Below, one piece after another: positions 1 through 9,281 of a stretch of DNA of 36,760 nt. Both the position numbers and the translations under genes were made by a program. Within the stretch, counting starts at the first letter, position 1. The number at the start of each line of letters is the position of its first letter. Origin of the DNA: Caulochytrium protostelioides (lineage: Eukaryota; Chytridiomycota; Caulochytriomycetes; Caulochytriales; Caulochytriaceae). The stretch lies in contig ML014293.1 of assembly GCA_003615045.1 (NCBI GenBank), forward strand, positions 1 through 36,760, in the 5' to 3' direction. The notes below the pieces were generated by a model that was not told the DNA's origin, searched no databases, and worked only from the letters and a program-made list of their open reading frames with translations.

Positions 1-457
1 TCCTCGGCTAACTGGCATCGCGACTTTGCTTAGGGCGGTGATCCCTATAACCATGGAGTCTGCTGCTGGAAATGCGGATACTGACGACGCCTGTTTGCCA
101 CATCTCTCTGTTTCTCTCGACTCGTCTCTCCTGACGATAATCCTGCTATTACCGCCGTCCCGTCGTGGGAGACATCATTTCCGTCCCACCACAGTGCGAC
201 GACTCTGCCACCGTCCTCACAGCGCCATTGCACTGATTGCCACGCCGGCGTGGCTGACGAGAGACGTGCCTGACCTGAGGCCGGGTCCTCCTGGTCTGTA
301 ACGGTTTGCGCGACCGAGCGACTCGACAGTATCCTCGATCGGTGCAAGACGGTCGCTTTTCTTCGCGTCGCAGCCCCGTGCGGCACCCCTTCTGTCGCCC
401 GTGCGATCCCTCGAGGTCGCTTCGCTCTGTAGCAACGTTTTGCAACGCGCCGCAACG
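1..457. other. upstream region of MCM5, no gene seen
   Basis: No frame here reads as a recognisable protein on either strand. It is the 5' flank of MCM5 and should hold its promoter and leader. I see no clear TATA box. The MCM5 frame stays open upstream to a GTG at 401, but the first ATG in that frame is at 458. Confidence 0.5.
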
Positions 458-2704
458 ATGGCGGCCCTCGGCTGGGACACGGGCCGTGTATTCTCGGTCG
501 GTCCGACGATCCGCACCGCCGAGAACCCGCACTCGCGCTCGAAAACCGAGGAAAAGTTCCGCGACTTCTTGCGCGAGTTCCGGTTGAACCAAGAATTTAT
601 TTACCGCGACCAGCTCCGCCAAAATTTCCTCGTCGGGCGGCATTTCGTCGAGGTCAACTTGGCCCATCTGGCCGCGTACGACGATGAACTCGCAAACCAG
701 CTCCGCGATCGGCCCGGTGAGTACCTGCCGCTGTTCGAGTCGGCGGCCAAGACCCTCGTGGTGCAACACCAGCTGACTCACGAGTCCATCGAACAGCTCG
801 TCGATACGCAGGTGATGCTGCTCTCGAATGCCAACCCGGTCCCGCTGCGCGAGCTGGATGCCGCCATGGTCTCCAAGCTCGTCCGCCTCTCGGGGATCGT
901 TATCTCGGCGTCGTCTGCGACCTCTAAAGCCACCGTTCTCCATGCCATGTGCAAGAGCTGCCGTCATACTGTCCAGCTGCCGGTCGGCTCGGGGTTCTCC
1001 CAGGTCCAGCTCCCGCGCACGTGCTCTGCGCCGCGCCAACCCGAGGACGGGTCGAGCGACTGCGGTCTGGACCCCTACGTCGTGTCCACAGAACGCTCGC
1101 AGTTTGTCGATCAGCAGACCGTGAAGCTCCAGGAAGTGATGGGCAGCGTGCCCATCGGCGAGCTGCCGCGCCATTGCCTGATGACTGCTGACCGAGAGCT
1201 TGTCAACAAAATCTCACCCGGCACGTCGGTCACCGTCACGGGGATCTGCAGCATCTTCCAGGCGGGTGGTAAGAAGAATGCGGGGTCCTCGCTGCGCACG
1301 CCATACATCCGCATCACGGGCATGCAGCTCGACCTTGACAAGACGGGCCAGTTCGGTCGCGCTTTCTCACCCGAAGAGGAAGAGGCCATGCTCAAGCTGA
1401 GCCGCACCCCCGACCTCTACGACATCTTCAGCAGGAGCATCGCGCCGGGCATCTGGGGCGGCATGGACATGAAGAAGGCCATCACGTGCCTGCTCTTCGG
1501 CGGCAGCCGCAAAGTCTTACCGGACGGCATGAAACTCCGTGGCGATGTCAATGTGCTGCTGCTGGGTGACCCCGGTACCGCTAAGTCTCAGCTGCTCAAG
1601 TTCGTTGAGAAGGTGAGCCCGATCGGCGTGTATACCTCGGGTAAAGGCTCGTCAGCGGCGGGTCTGACCGCGTCCGTCGTGCGCGACCCGGCCTCGCGCG
1701 AGTTCTACCTCGAGGGCGGCGCCATGGTGCTGGCAGACGGCGGCGTGGTGTGCATCGACGAGTTCGATAAGATGCGCGAAGAAGACCGCGTTGCAATCCA
1801 CGAAGCGATGGAGCAACAGACCATCTCGATCGCGAAGGCGGGTATCACGACCATTCTCAACTCGCGCACGTCGGTGCTTGCCGCGGCGAACCCCGTGTTT
1901 GGCCGGTACAATGACATGAAGACGCCCGCAGAGAACATTGAGTTCCAGAGCACGATTTTGTCCCGATTCGACTTGATTTTCATCGTGCGCGACGTGCACA
2001 ACGCCCAGCAGGACTCGCAGATCGCCTACCACGTGCTGGCAAACCACATGAATACGAGCGACGTGATTCACGTAGGCGGCGGCGGCGGTCACGGCCACGG
2101 CACTGCGACCGCGGGCCACGCGCACAACAGCGCGCAGCGCGCCGCGTCGGGCGCCGTCAACGCCGTCACCGGCGAGCTCGACATGGCCCAGATGCGGTCC
2201 TACATCACCTTCTGCAAGACGCGCTGCGCGCCGCGCCTCTCGGAGCGCGCGGCCAGCAAGCTCAGCTCGCACTTTGTTTCGGTGCGCGCGGCCGTCGCGC
2301 GCCAGAAGCAGCAGACAGGCGCGACGACGTCGGTGATCCCCATCACGATCCGTCAGCTCGAGGCCATCACGCGCATCAGCGAGTCGCTTGCCAAGATGCG
2401 CCTGAGCACCGTCGCGACTGAGGCCGACGTCGAAGAAGCCATCCGACTCTTCAACAAGAGCACGATGGAGGCGGTCAAGACGTCTGCGCAGAGTAAAGAG
2501 ACTCAGGTCGAAGTCGAAGCGTGTCGCTCGTTTATCTGCAACCGTTACGCGGTCGGCACGCGCGTCCGCGAAGAAGCAATGCGAGAAGAAGTCACGCGCC
2601 GCTTCTCAAGCAAGGCCTTTGATCAGACTTTGGCCGTGCTGATTCAAAAGGAGACGTTCGCGTACCGCAATCGCCGTCTGATGCTGCAGCGTGTCGGCAA
2701 ATAA
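458..2704 (+). CDS. MCM5: DNA replication licensing factor MCM5
   Basis: This is one subunit of the MCM2-7 helicase, which is loaded at origins in G1 and unwinds DNA as part of the CMG complex in the nucleus. The protein is 748 residues, normal for MCM5. The N-terminal part carries the FIYRDQLR block typical of the family and a zinc-binding set at C165, C168, C189 and C202. The AAA+ core has Walker A GDPGTAKS at 370-377, Walker B CIDEFDKM at 432-439 and the arginine-finger motif SRFDL at 502-506. A winged-helix-like C-terminus ends in RRLMLQRVGK. The start is the first ATG in frame (458); upstream the frame is open only to a GTG. Unusual is a Gly/His-rich insert at about 537-575, just after the AAA+ core. 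No intron is needed. The gene converges on the complex I gene downstream. The identification is firm. Confidence 0.97.
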   Translation: MAALGWDTGRVFSVGPTIRTAENPHSRSKTEEKFRDFLREFRLNQEFIYRDQLRQNFLVGRHFVEVNLAHLAAYDDELANQLRDRPGEYLPLFESAAKTLVVQHQLTHESIEQLVDTQVMLLSNANPVPLRELDAAMVSKLVRLSGIVISASSATSKATVLHAMCKSCRHTVQLPVGSGFSQVQLPRTCSAPRQPEDGSSDCGLDPYVVSTERSQFVDQQTVKLQEVMGSVPIGELPRHCLMTADRELVNKISPGTSVTVTGICSIFQAGGKKNAGSSLRTPYIRITGMQLDLDKTGQFGRAFSPEEEEAMLKLSRTPDLYDIFSRSIAPGIWGGMDMKKAITCLLFGGSRKVLPDGMKLRGDVNVLLLGDPGTAKSQLLKFVEKVSPIGVYTSGKGSSAAGLTASVVRDPASREFYLEGGAMVLADGGVVCIDEFDKMREEDRVAIHEAMEQQTISIAKAGITTILNSRTSVLAAANPVFGRYNDMKTPAENIEFQSTILSRFDLIFIVRDVHNAQQDSQIAYHVLANHMNTSDVIHVGGGGGHGHGTATAGHAHNSAQRAASGAVNAVTGELDMAQMRSYITFCKTRCAPRLSERAASKLSSHFVSVRAAVARQKQQTGATTSVIPITIRQLEAITRISESLAKMRLSTVATEADVEEAIRLFNKSTMEAVKTSAQSKETQVEVEACRSFICNRYAVGTRVREEAMREEVTRRFSSKAFDQTLAVLIQKETFAYRNRRLMLQRVGK

Positions 2705-3002
2705 AACGGGTCTTCTTCGTCGTGCCATCATCCACCATCAATCAAACAAAAGAAGAAACCAATTTACAATATGTGTCAAACGAGGAAGGAGGGCGTGTCG
2801 GAGGGGAGACGGCTGGCGAGCGAAACCCATCAAGCGAAACCGGAGCGTTCGGGTGAAGTCCATTCGACATGGCGGAAGCCCTTCTGACGGGTTAGCCGAG
2901 TGGTGACCCTGCAGATTGCCCAATCGCTCGATCGCTCGAGCCAGAAGCCCCGCTCGGCTGTTCGCCCGTGGCCGTACTAGGGAGACCGGCAAATGCGCCG
3001 AC
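2705..3002. other. intergenic region between convergent MCM5 and NDUFB9
   Basis: This is 3' flank shared by two convergent genes. An AATAAA at 2700-2705 overlaps the MCM5 stop codon, and an A-rich stretch follows at 2735-2770; both could take part in 3' end formation. No coding frame or RNA gene is supported. Confidence 0.5.
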
Positions 3003-3326
3003 TTATGAGGAGTTGTCAAACGGCGTGACGCCGCGGCGGAGCAGCTCTTCCGGGAGCGGGACATTGCGCTCCCAGCTGGAGCCACCGGGCGCGTGCGGCG
3101 CGATGTAGGGGTCCGGGTGCCAGTAGTCCGAGAGCGCGCGCTCGGTCTGGCGGATCAGACCCTCAACCTCCTGCGCGGACGTCGCGTGGCGGCTCTTTTC
3201 GAACTGGTCGCGGATCAGCTTTGATTTTTCCCAATATTCGACGCGCTCGGGGTACCAGTCTTTGCAGGTGCGCAGAGAGCGGCGGTACAAGGACATAACC
3301 AATGAGCGGTGCGGGCGGGTGCCCAG
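3003..3326 (-). CDS. NDUFB9: NADH:ubiquinone oxidoreductase subunit NDUFB9 (B22, LYR protein), 5' end incomplete
   Basis: This is an accessory subunit of mitochondrial respiratory complex I, in the membrane arm. It carries the LYR motif within SLYRRSL, the signature of the family that binds the mitochondrial acyl carrier protein. It also has the conserved block HPDPYIAPHAPGGSSWER, matching the HPxPYIxPxxPGGxSxER block of NDUFB9. The length of about 100 residues fits fungal homologues. The first ATG in the frame is at 3296, but the family consensus (HR..V.SLYRR) continues upstream as PHRSLVMSLYRR to codon 3326-3324. An in-frame TAG follows directly at 3329-3327, and it reads as the end of an intron (..GATAG). 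The true start therefore probably lies in a small upstream exon. One candidate is ATG 3393 to 3367 with a 40-nt intron GTATAT..ATAG at 3366-3327. The subunit identity is strong; the exon 1 model is tentative. Confidence 0.85.
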   Translation of the reverse strand: MGTRPHRSLVMSLYRRSLRTCKDWYPERVEYWEKSKLIRDQFEKSRHATSAQEVEGLIRQTERALSDYWHPDPYIAPHAPGGSSWERNVPLPEELLRRGVTPFDNSS

Positions 3327-3366
3327 CTATCGACATGCGATGTACACCATGGGCAAGGAGATATAC
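3327..3366 (-). other. possible short intron in NDUFB9
   Basis: On the minus strand this stretch begins GTATAT and ends ATAG. Removing it joins a 27-nt frame starting ATG at 3393 to the conserved PHRSLV segment in phase. At 40 nt it is short even for fungal introns, and other donors further upstream are possible. The need for an acceptor near 3327 is better supported than the choice of donor. Confidence 0.3.
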
Positions 3367-3393
3367 CCGTCCCATAGACAGGCCCGGCATCAT

Positions 3394-6300
3394 GTTGACG
3401 ATAATAATGCGCGAACGTATATCAATATCCCGAGGACGAAGGAAGTCGTCACCAGAGCATGCATCAGCGAAAAGCAAAGATCACGCGTGAGTCAAGGCTG
3501 CGTCTGATGGGCAGCACCGATGCGTGCAGAGCGCCAGGACGTCTCTGACAGCCATGCGTCATCCGGGGTGAGTCCAGCGAGTTCCCCGGGGTGATCCGTG
3601 AATCGGACCGCAAGACAAGCGGTCCACGCCCGCATAGGCCGACCGAGGAAGACCTATCCGGCTGCCGCTGGAGGTAGAAAGCCGCCCGGCCCGGCCTTGG
3701 CGAGCGGACCACCACCAGCGGCATCAGCGCGCATTGCGCAGGACCGTATCTTCACTCTCGTCGTCGGCCCCGATAAGTCCGACGAGTCAATGCAATGCTG
3801 GTGGACACAGCATTCGGCACTCGGCACTCTCGCGTTGAGCGGTGGGACAACGCTGGGGCAACCCGCCTGCTAAAACGCATACGAGAACGCGGACGTGGGC
3901 GTTGAAGGTGCATCCGTCGCTGTTCATGCTTCGCCCTCGCTCTTCAGGCAGGCGGATGGAAGCAGCATACCTGGACAACACTCAGGTGCGACATCATGTC
4001 AGGTTATAACAGGGAAAGGCGGGATATGTAAAGGCGTCGACGCGAGGAGAACGCTGCCGAACAGAAATCAACGCGGGTCGACGGACAGCGAGGGCACAGA
4101 ACGTCGAACGGGACGACGAGCGCGGGCAGCAGAGCCTCAGACGACGAAGGCCAGGAGGGAAAACGATCCCGCACGAAAGCCACAGGCAGACGCGTGAGCC
4201 CAGCGCCACGTTGAAGGGCGATACAGGTGATTCGGGTCGCCTCGGCGCGGGGTTATCGCTACATTCGCCAGCTGTCGCAGGAGTGTGTGGATACGCGGCC
4301 GACCGGCGCAGGGCTGGCTGGCTCAGCCCGGCGTGATGCACGGGTCCCCAAGCCCGTGACACCACCATGACGGTCGTTTCCCATCGGAGCGGTTTCACGT
4401 CGCTGCGCCACGACAAATCCAGAGCCAGTGGCTGAGTCGCTGCGCCACAGTCATCATTCGAACCATGGGGACGCCGTGATCGCGCCACCGTCGCCGAGAA
4501 ACCGTGATGCCACATCATTGGGGGACGTGCGTCAGGGTAAACGCTTCAGATCAGGCCGGCGGGCGCCTCGCAGGTATCGCGCGGATGGGAGTGGCCACGG
4601 GTCGGAGCACAGCCAAAGCGCGTGTGGATGCTGTGGCGCATTTGGCGGAGTTTGGGATCTTGCGTGATGCTCGTTCATGCCGAGCGCGCCCCACGCGCGT
4701 GGGGAGGCAGTCCCCGACGGCGCCGGACGGCACCGGACGGCGCTGGCCGGCAGACTGTCACCTGCTCCTTTCCGGCCCACGCGGGTTTTCGGTGCGGAAG
4801 GCGCTGAGGCTGATGGGTCGCGCAGCCCATCAGACCGCCGCCGGGGCCGATCCGCCGGAGACAATATCCGCCGGGGGGCAGCGTGTGTTGGTGCAAATGA
4901 GTGGGCGTGCCACGCGCGCGGGCACACACGGCGTGACGGCGCCGCCGCGGCGCCGTGGATGTGCCATCACCCATATTCGTCCTGTCCATCTCCATTCGAG
5001 AGGACGGATGTCACCTGGCCGTGGTATGAGCAATTCGGATGCTTCGATTGTGTTCAGCTCATGCTTTCTCGTGACCGTCCTCGCCCGGCCATCCGAAAGA
5101 TGAAAAGGCGACGCAGTTTGTTTGGCCGCCCGGGGGGAGAAGAAATGAGATGGAGATGGGCCGCACACCGCATGGCAGCAGGTGACGACGACCGGTAATG
5201 AAACGGCACGGCTCGATCGGGAATCGTCGAGAATCGTCAGTGGGTGGCCCGAGAACCCCCGGTCTGGATCCGCTATCGCAGCGGCGACGTTCGCACCCGC
5301 ATGGCGGCTGCAGCCCATGCGTGGTAGGGATCAAGCCGTCGGAGAACTAGCTCGAGCAGGGGTACACGGAGGCGAAGCCATCCACCTGGGTATACGAGGG
5401 ATCCAAAGGTGCCACCCGCCGTACGGCATGCCACAGCGCCTAACGCACGCGCAATTTCACGCTGATGACGGGCGCATGGCATGAGCCGCATCTAAAAATC
5501 GCAGACACGCACATGCGGAGGATGACGATGGGGCTAACCGACCTGTGCTGGGAATGCTTCATTAAGACCCTCATCTTCGCTAGGCTGCTTGTCTGCCTCT
5601 GTTGACATCGCCGCCGTCGACTTCTTCCCGTGTGCTCACAAGATATACTTCGTCATTCTGGTCGCCGTCGTCGTCGTCTCTGGGGACGCCACTGTTCCTT
5701 CTGGGCAAAGCCCACGTGTGCTCCGCCTTGCGGCGATTGGCGTTTTCCTTGTTTTCTTTTCTTTCTTTTTTCGAATAGAGATTGGCGCGACACATTGGTT
5801 GAGCCTGCCCGATCCAGCCTGTCGCGTCGGCCTCGCCCCCTCGGAGCCGCGGCCTGCGCCCACGCGCATCGCCCGCCACCGGAACGCCGACCGTGCCCGT
5901 GGAGTGACCTCGCGGTCGCGAATCGTAGCCGATTCGCGATTGCCTCATCGCTCTCGCTGAGACTGTTGTCGCCACATCATCGTAGCCGCCAATGCGCATT
6001 CGGTCGTCCGCAGCCGGCCACAACACAAACCCTCGCGTCGGCGTCCCGCTCGCCTCTTCGCTTCGCAGGACATCCCCGCGCCCAGCGTGTGATCTCCAAC
6101 CCTCTCCCGCCATCGGAGCCGACTCGCTCGGACGTCGCGACGCCTTTCGCCTGCGCCTCATCAGACGCCCTCCTGCCTGATACCCCCTCTCCCCGCTCAC
6201 CCACGGTCTCTTCCGTAGGCGCGTGTGCCTCACCACGAAAGTTGGAAAACGAAGCAAGAACGTGAATAAAAAACGCGTGAAAATCGCCCGGGTCCGTCTA

Positions 6301-6727
6301 GCTGCCTCGGGTGACCCACGGCATCGGTGTGCATCGATCCATCGCTTCGTCGTCCTTCTCTCCCTTCTCGGCGACTCATCGCCATCGCCATCGTCCCCCT
6401 CACCTCCCCCCTTTTTTTCGTGTAGCTGGATTGCCACCCTGTTGGATTGCTACGTGCGCCATCCCCTGACCCATCTTTCATATCACCACCATCTATCCCT
6501 GTCGACACGTGCCTCGACACGAGACCTCAGCTCGCGTCAGGAGCGGCAAGGAGCGACCCAGCCGTGCTGCCGGTGAACCACGAATCACGAATGCGGATCG
6601 CTACTTGCTTGCTTGCTTGCTTGCTTGCGACACTGAGCTCCCTCCGCAACTGCCGCCACCTATAGGCGATCGTCTTGCCGCGCTGCCGTCTTCGCCGGAA
6701 CCACGTCCTGAGTCTGCCAGCGCCACA
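3394..6727. other. long intergenic region without a convincing gene
   Basis: About 3.3 kb in which no frame on either strand gives a protein I recognise. The open frames are short or arginine/proline-rich, as expected by chance in GC-rich DNA. The stretch 4670-4960 is very GC-rich with short palindromes. From about 6340 to 6420 the + strand becomes C/T-rich, ending in a T run before the B56 gene; this looks like promoter or leader sequence. A CTTG repeat lies at 6604-6627. A rapidly evolving or spliced gene cannot be excluded. Confidence 0.45.
6604..6627. repeat. (CTTG)6 microsatellite in the B56 leader
   Basis: Six perfect copies of the tetranucleotide CTTG, about 100 bp before the B56 start codon. 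It lies in untranslated leader or promoter DNA, because the first ATG in the B56 frame comes later at 6728. Confidence 0.9.
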
Positions 6728-8839
6728 ATGGAGTCGCCGCCGCCGCTGCACGGGGCCACCACGGTCTATCCGAGTGAGCCGGCCGGGTTCGCGGCCGCCA
6801 GCGTGCCCCACAAGGGCGGTCCCCATCACGATGCCAACAAAGAGATCCCCAAGTCGGGCCCGCTCTCGCGCCTCAAAAACACGCCCAAGGATGGCATCCC
6901 GATTAGCAAGACGCCGCGGCGGCAGCGCTCGTCGCGCTTCCACGTGACCGAGCGGGTCGAACTGGAGAAGCTGCCGTCGTTCAAGGAAGTGCCAGCCGCC
7001 GAGCACCCCGCGCTGCTGATCCGCAAGATCCAGCAGTGTAAGGTGCTGTTTGATTTCACGGACGCGCTCGCAGATCTGAAGGGCAAGGAAATTAAGACGC
7101 AGACCTTGACGGAGCTCGTGGAGCACATTTCGTCGACGCGCAATGTTCTCGTGACTGAGAACGTGTATGCCGAAATCATCTCGATGTTCAGCACAAACCT
7201 GTTCCGCACCATCCCACCACAGGTCAACCCGACGGGCGATGCGTTTGACCCCGAGGAGGACGAGCCGGTCCTCGAGCTCGCGTGGCCGCATCTGCAGATC
7301 GTGTACGAGTTCTTCTTGCGGTTTATCGAGAGCCCCGACTTCAACACCAACATCGCCCGCAAGTTCATCGACACCCACTTCATCCTGTCACTATTGGAGC
7401 TCTTTGACTGCGAAGATCCGCGCGAGCGCGATTTCCTGAAGACGACGCTGCACCGCATCTACGGCAAGTTCCTCAACCTCCGCGCCTTTGTCCGCCGCAG
7501 CATCAACAACGTGTTTTTCCAGTTCACCTATGAGATTGAGCGCCACAACGGCATCGCCGAGCTGCTCGAGATCCTCGGCAGTATCATCAACGGGTTCGCG
7601 TTGCCGCTCAAGGACGAGCACAAAGTCTTTTTGACCCGCGTCCTCATCCCGCTCCACAAGACGAAGAGCCTCACGCTGTACCACCCGCAGCTTGCGTACT
7701 GCGTTGTCCAGTTCCTCGAAAAGGATCCCTCGCTCACTGAGGAGGTCGTCGGCGGCCTGCTCCGCTTCTGGCCGAAGGTCAACTCGCCCAAAGAAGTCAT
7801 GTTCCTCAACGAGATCGAGGAGGTTCTCGACATCATGGAAGCGTCGGAGTTCCGCAAAATTCAGGTGCCCCTGTTCAACCAGATCGCCCGTTGCGTGGGC
7901 AGCCCCCACTTCCAAGTTGCCGAGCGCGCCCTCTACTACTGGAACAACGACTACATCATCTCCCTCATTGGTGACAACGCCGATGTCATCCTGCCGATCA
8001 TGTTCGCCAGCTTGTATCGCAACTCCAAAGCCCACTGGAACCGCACGATTCATGGGCTCGTCTACAACGCCCTCAAGCTCTTTATGGAGATCTCGCCCAA
8101 GCTCTTTGACGAGTGCACCACCAAGTACAAAGCCAACCGCCAGCTCGAGCGCCAACGCCAGAAGGACCGCGAGGACGCATGGGCTAAGCTCGAGGAGCGC
8201 GCTGCCATCTGCGCCAAGCAGCTCTCCCTCCAGAAAGGGCATACCGTGCCGTTCCACCAGCACGGCGCCCTGCCGGTGCCCATCAACGCCGACCTGGACG
8301 ACCCGCTCCCATCGCCATCCGACACCCTCCCGACCGCTGTGGGTGGCGGCAGCGGCAGCGGCGGCGCCGACGCTCATGGCCACGGCGCGCCCTCGCGTCC
8401 GCATGACGGCGCGTCGCCCAAGTCGGCGCTCGCCGGCAGCGGCACCGCGGGGTCTCCGGGGACGCCATCCCCGACGGCAGGCAGCCGCGGCGGCGCGCAT
8501 GCGGGTGACCACGCAGCGTCCGGCGTTCCGCCGCCGGCGCTCGCGTCCCCGGGCAGCGCGGGCGGTGCCGGCTCGAGTACCGCCGGCGTGAGCGATGACG
8601 ACACGCTCAACAAGGACCTGAAGGAGTTCGAGGACAAGCCGGCGCAGCAGCGATTCCGCCGGAAAAGCGTGCTCCCCGTGGACGAGCAGGTTCTCTCGGA
8701 GCTCTCGCGCCACAAGAGTTTGGAGGACCTGCTGACGACGAAGCAGGCGAACGGGCAGCCGGCCTCGGCCACGGGGGCCCAGCACGTCGCATCGCCTCTC
8801 GGCGCGTCCCCGAGCGTGCCCGAGCCGGGCCATCGCTGA
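6728..8839 (+). CDS. RTS1: protein phosphatase 2A regulatory subunit, B56 (B') family
   Basis: This is the targeting subunit of the PP2A heterotrimer; it binds the scaffold/catalytic dimer and directs it to LxxIxE-type partners at centromeres and in signalling. The protein is 703 residues. The HEAT-like B56 domain spans roughly 68-490, beginning with SSRFHVTE and RELEKLPSF-like sequence. It includes the family blocks [23 protein letters not shown], here split by me as LFRTIPP and FDPEEDEP, then [37 protein letters not shown] and [10 protein letters not shown]. The C-terminal tail, about 490-703, is low-complexity Gly/Ala/Pro/Ser/His and probably disordered. The start is the first ATG in frame (6728, context cacaATGg); upstream the frame is open but without an ATG. 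No intron is needed. Yeast calls this gene RTS1 and animals PPP2R5. The family call is firm; the symbol is by analogy. Confidence 0.96.
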   Translation: MESPPPLHGATTVYPSEPAGFAAASVPHKGGPHHDANKEIPKSGPLSRLKNTPKDGIPISKTPRRQRSSRFHVTERVELEKLPSFKEVPAAEHPALLIRKIQQCKVLFDFTDALADLKGKEIKTQTLTELVEHISSTRNVLVTENVYAEIISMFSTNLFRTIPPQVNPTGDAFDPEEDEPVLELAWPHLQIVYEFFLRFIESPDFNTNIARKFIDTHFILSLLELFDCEDPRERDFLKTTLHRIYGKFLNLRAFVRRSINNVFFQFTYEIERHNGIAELLEILGSIINGFALPLKDEHKVFLTRVLIPLHKTKSLTLYHPQLAYCVVQFLEKDPSLTEEVVGGLLRFWPKVNSPKEVMFLNEIEEVLDIMEASEFRKIQVPLFNQIARCVGSPHFQVAERALYYWNNDYIISLIGDNADVILPIMFASLYRNSKAHWNRTIHGLVYNALKLFMEISPKLFDECTTKYKANRQLERQRQKDREDAWAKLEERAAICAKQLSLQKGHTVPFHQHGALPVPINADLDDPLPSPSDTLPTAVGGGSGSGGADAHGHGAPSRPHDGASPKSALAGSGTAGSPGTPSPTAGSRGGAHAGDHAASGVPPPALASPGSAGGAGSSTAGVSDDDTLNKDLKEFEDKPAQQRFRRKSVLPVDEQVLSELSRHKSLEDLLTTKQANGQPASATGAQHVASPLGASPSVPEPGHR

Positions 8840-9281
8840 GCATGGACGTGACGCGACGCTGGTTCGATTCCGGCGTGGCGTTTGAGTCTATGGCTTTGTC
8901 GTTTGTTTGCTTCCTCTTGCTTCTCTCTTCCGGTCGTCTTCTTCCTCTCTTCTTTTTCAGATGTCTTTTCTTTTTGCCGCTTATTCCTTTTTCTCTTTTC
9001 TTTATATATGTGTGTCGCGTGCCTTGCTGGTGTTTGCTCTCGCGGGATCATGCATCTCGTGCAGCCGTGACTGGCGTTATGCGGCGCAAGAGCGACGACG
9101 GAAAATCGAGGAAGAGGAGTATCCTGGAAGCGTATATGTATATCATCTGGGTCGTTGATACCTATCCTCTCTCATGGTTTACTAGTCGCTGTCACCCCGT
9201 GGATGCATCATTCCCGCCTCTTTTGCGATTGAGGATGTCATCAGGGTGGTGTCTTTCTGCACGGTACGAAATTCGCGTGCT
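8840..9281. other. 3' flank of the B56 gene, pyrimidine-rich
   Basis: From about 8895 to 9005 the + strand is dominated by T and C, ending in TTTATATATG, and it probably serves as 3' untranslated sequence. Short open frames across it are leucine/phenylalanine/serine-rich only because of the base composition. No gene is supported up to the Fanzor remnant. Confidence 0.5.

Noticed and set aside
149-1174. 341-codon open frame antisense to MCM5
   Set aside because: It mirrors a well-conserved gene; long antisense frames are expected in GC-rich coding DNA and it resembles no family.
2888-2985. tRNA-like A box (TTAGCCGAGTGGT) at about 2890
   Set aside because: No B box (GGTTCRANNCC) follows within tRNA range and no acceptor stem can be formed.
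7391-8833. 480-codon open frame antisense to the B56 gene
   Set aside because: It is a shadow of the B56 codons; its composition follows from the opposite strand.
8800-8880. T-arm-like GCTGG-TTCGATT-CCGGC at about 8859
   Set aside because: The matching acceptor, D and anticodon arms are absent, and the upstream half would lie in the end of the B56 coding sequence.
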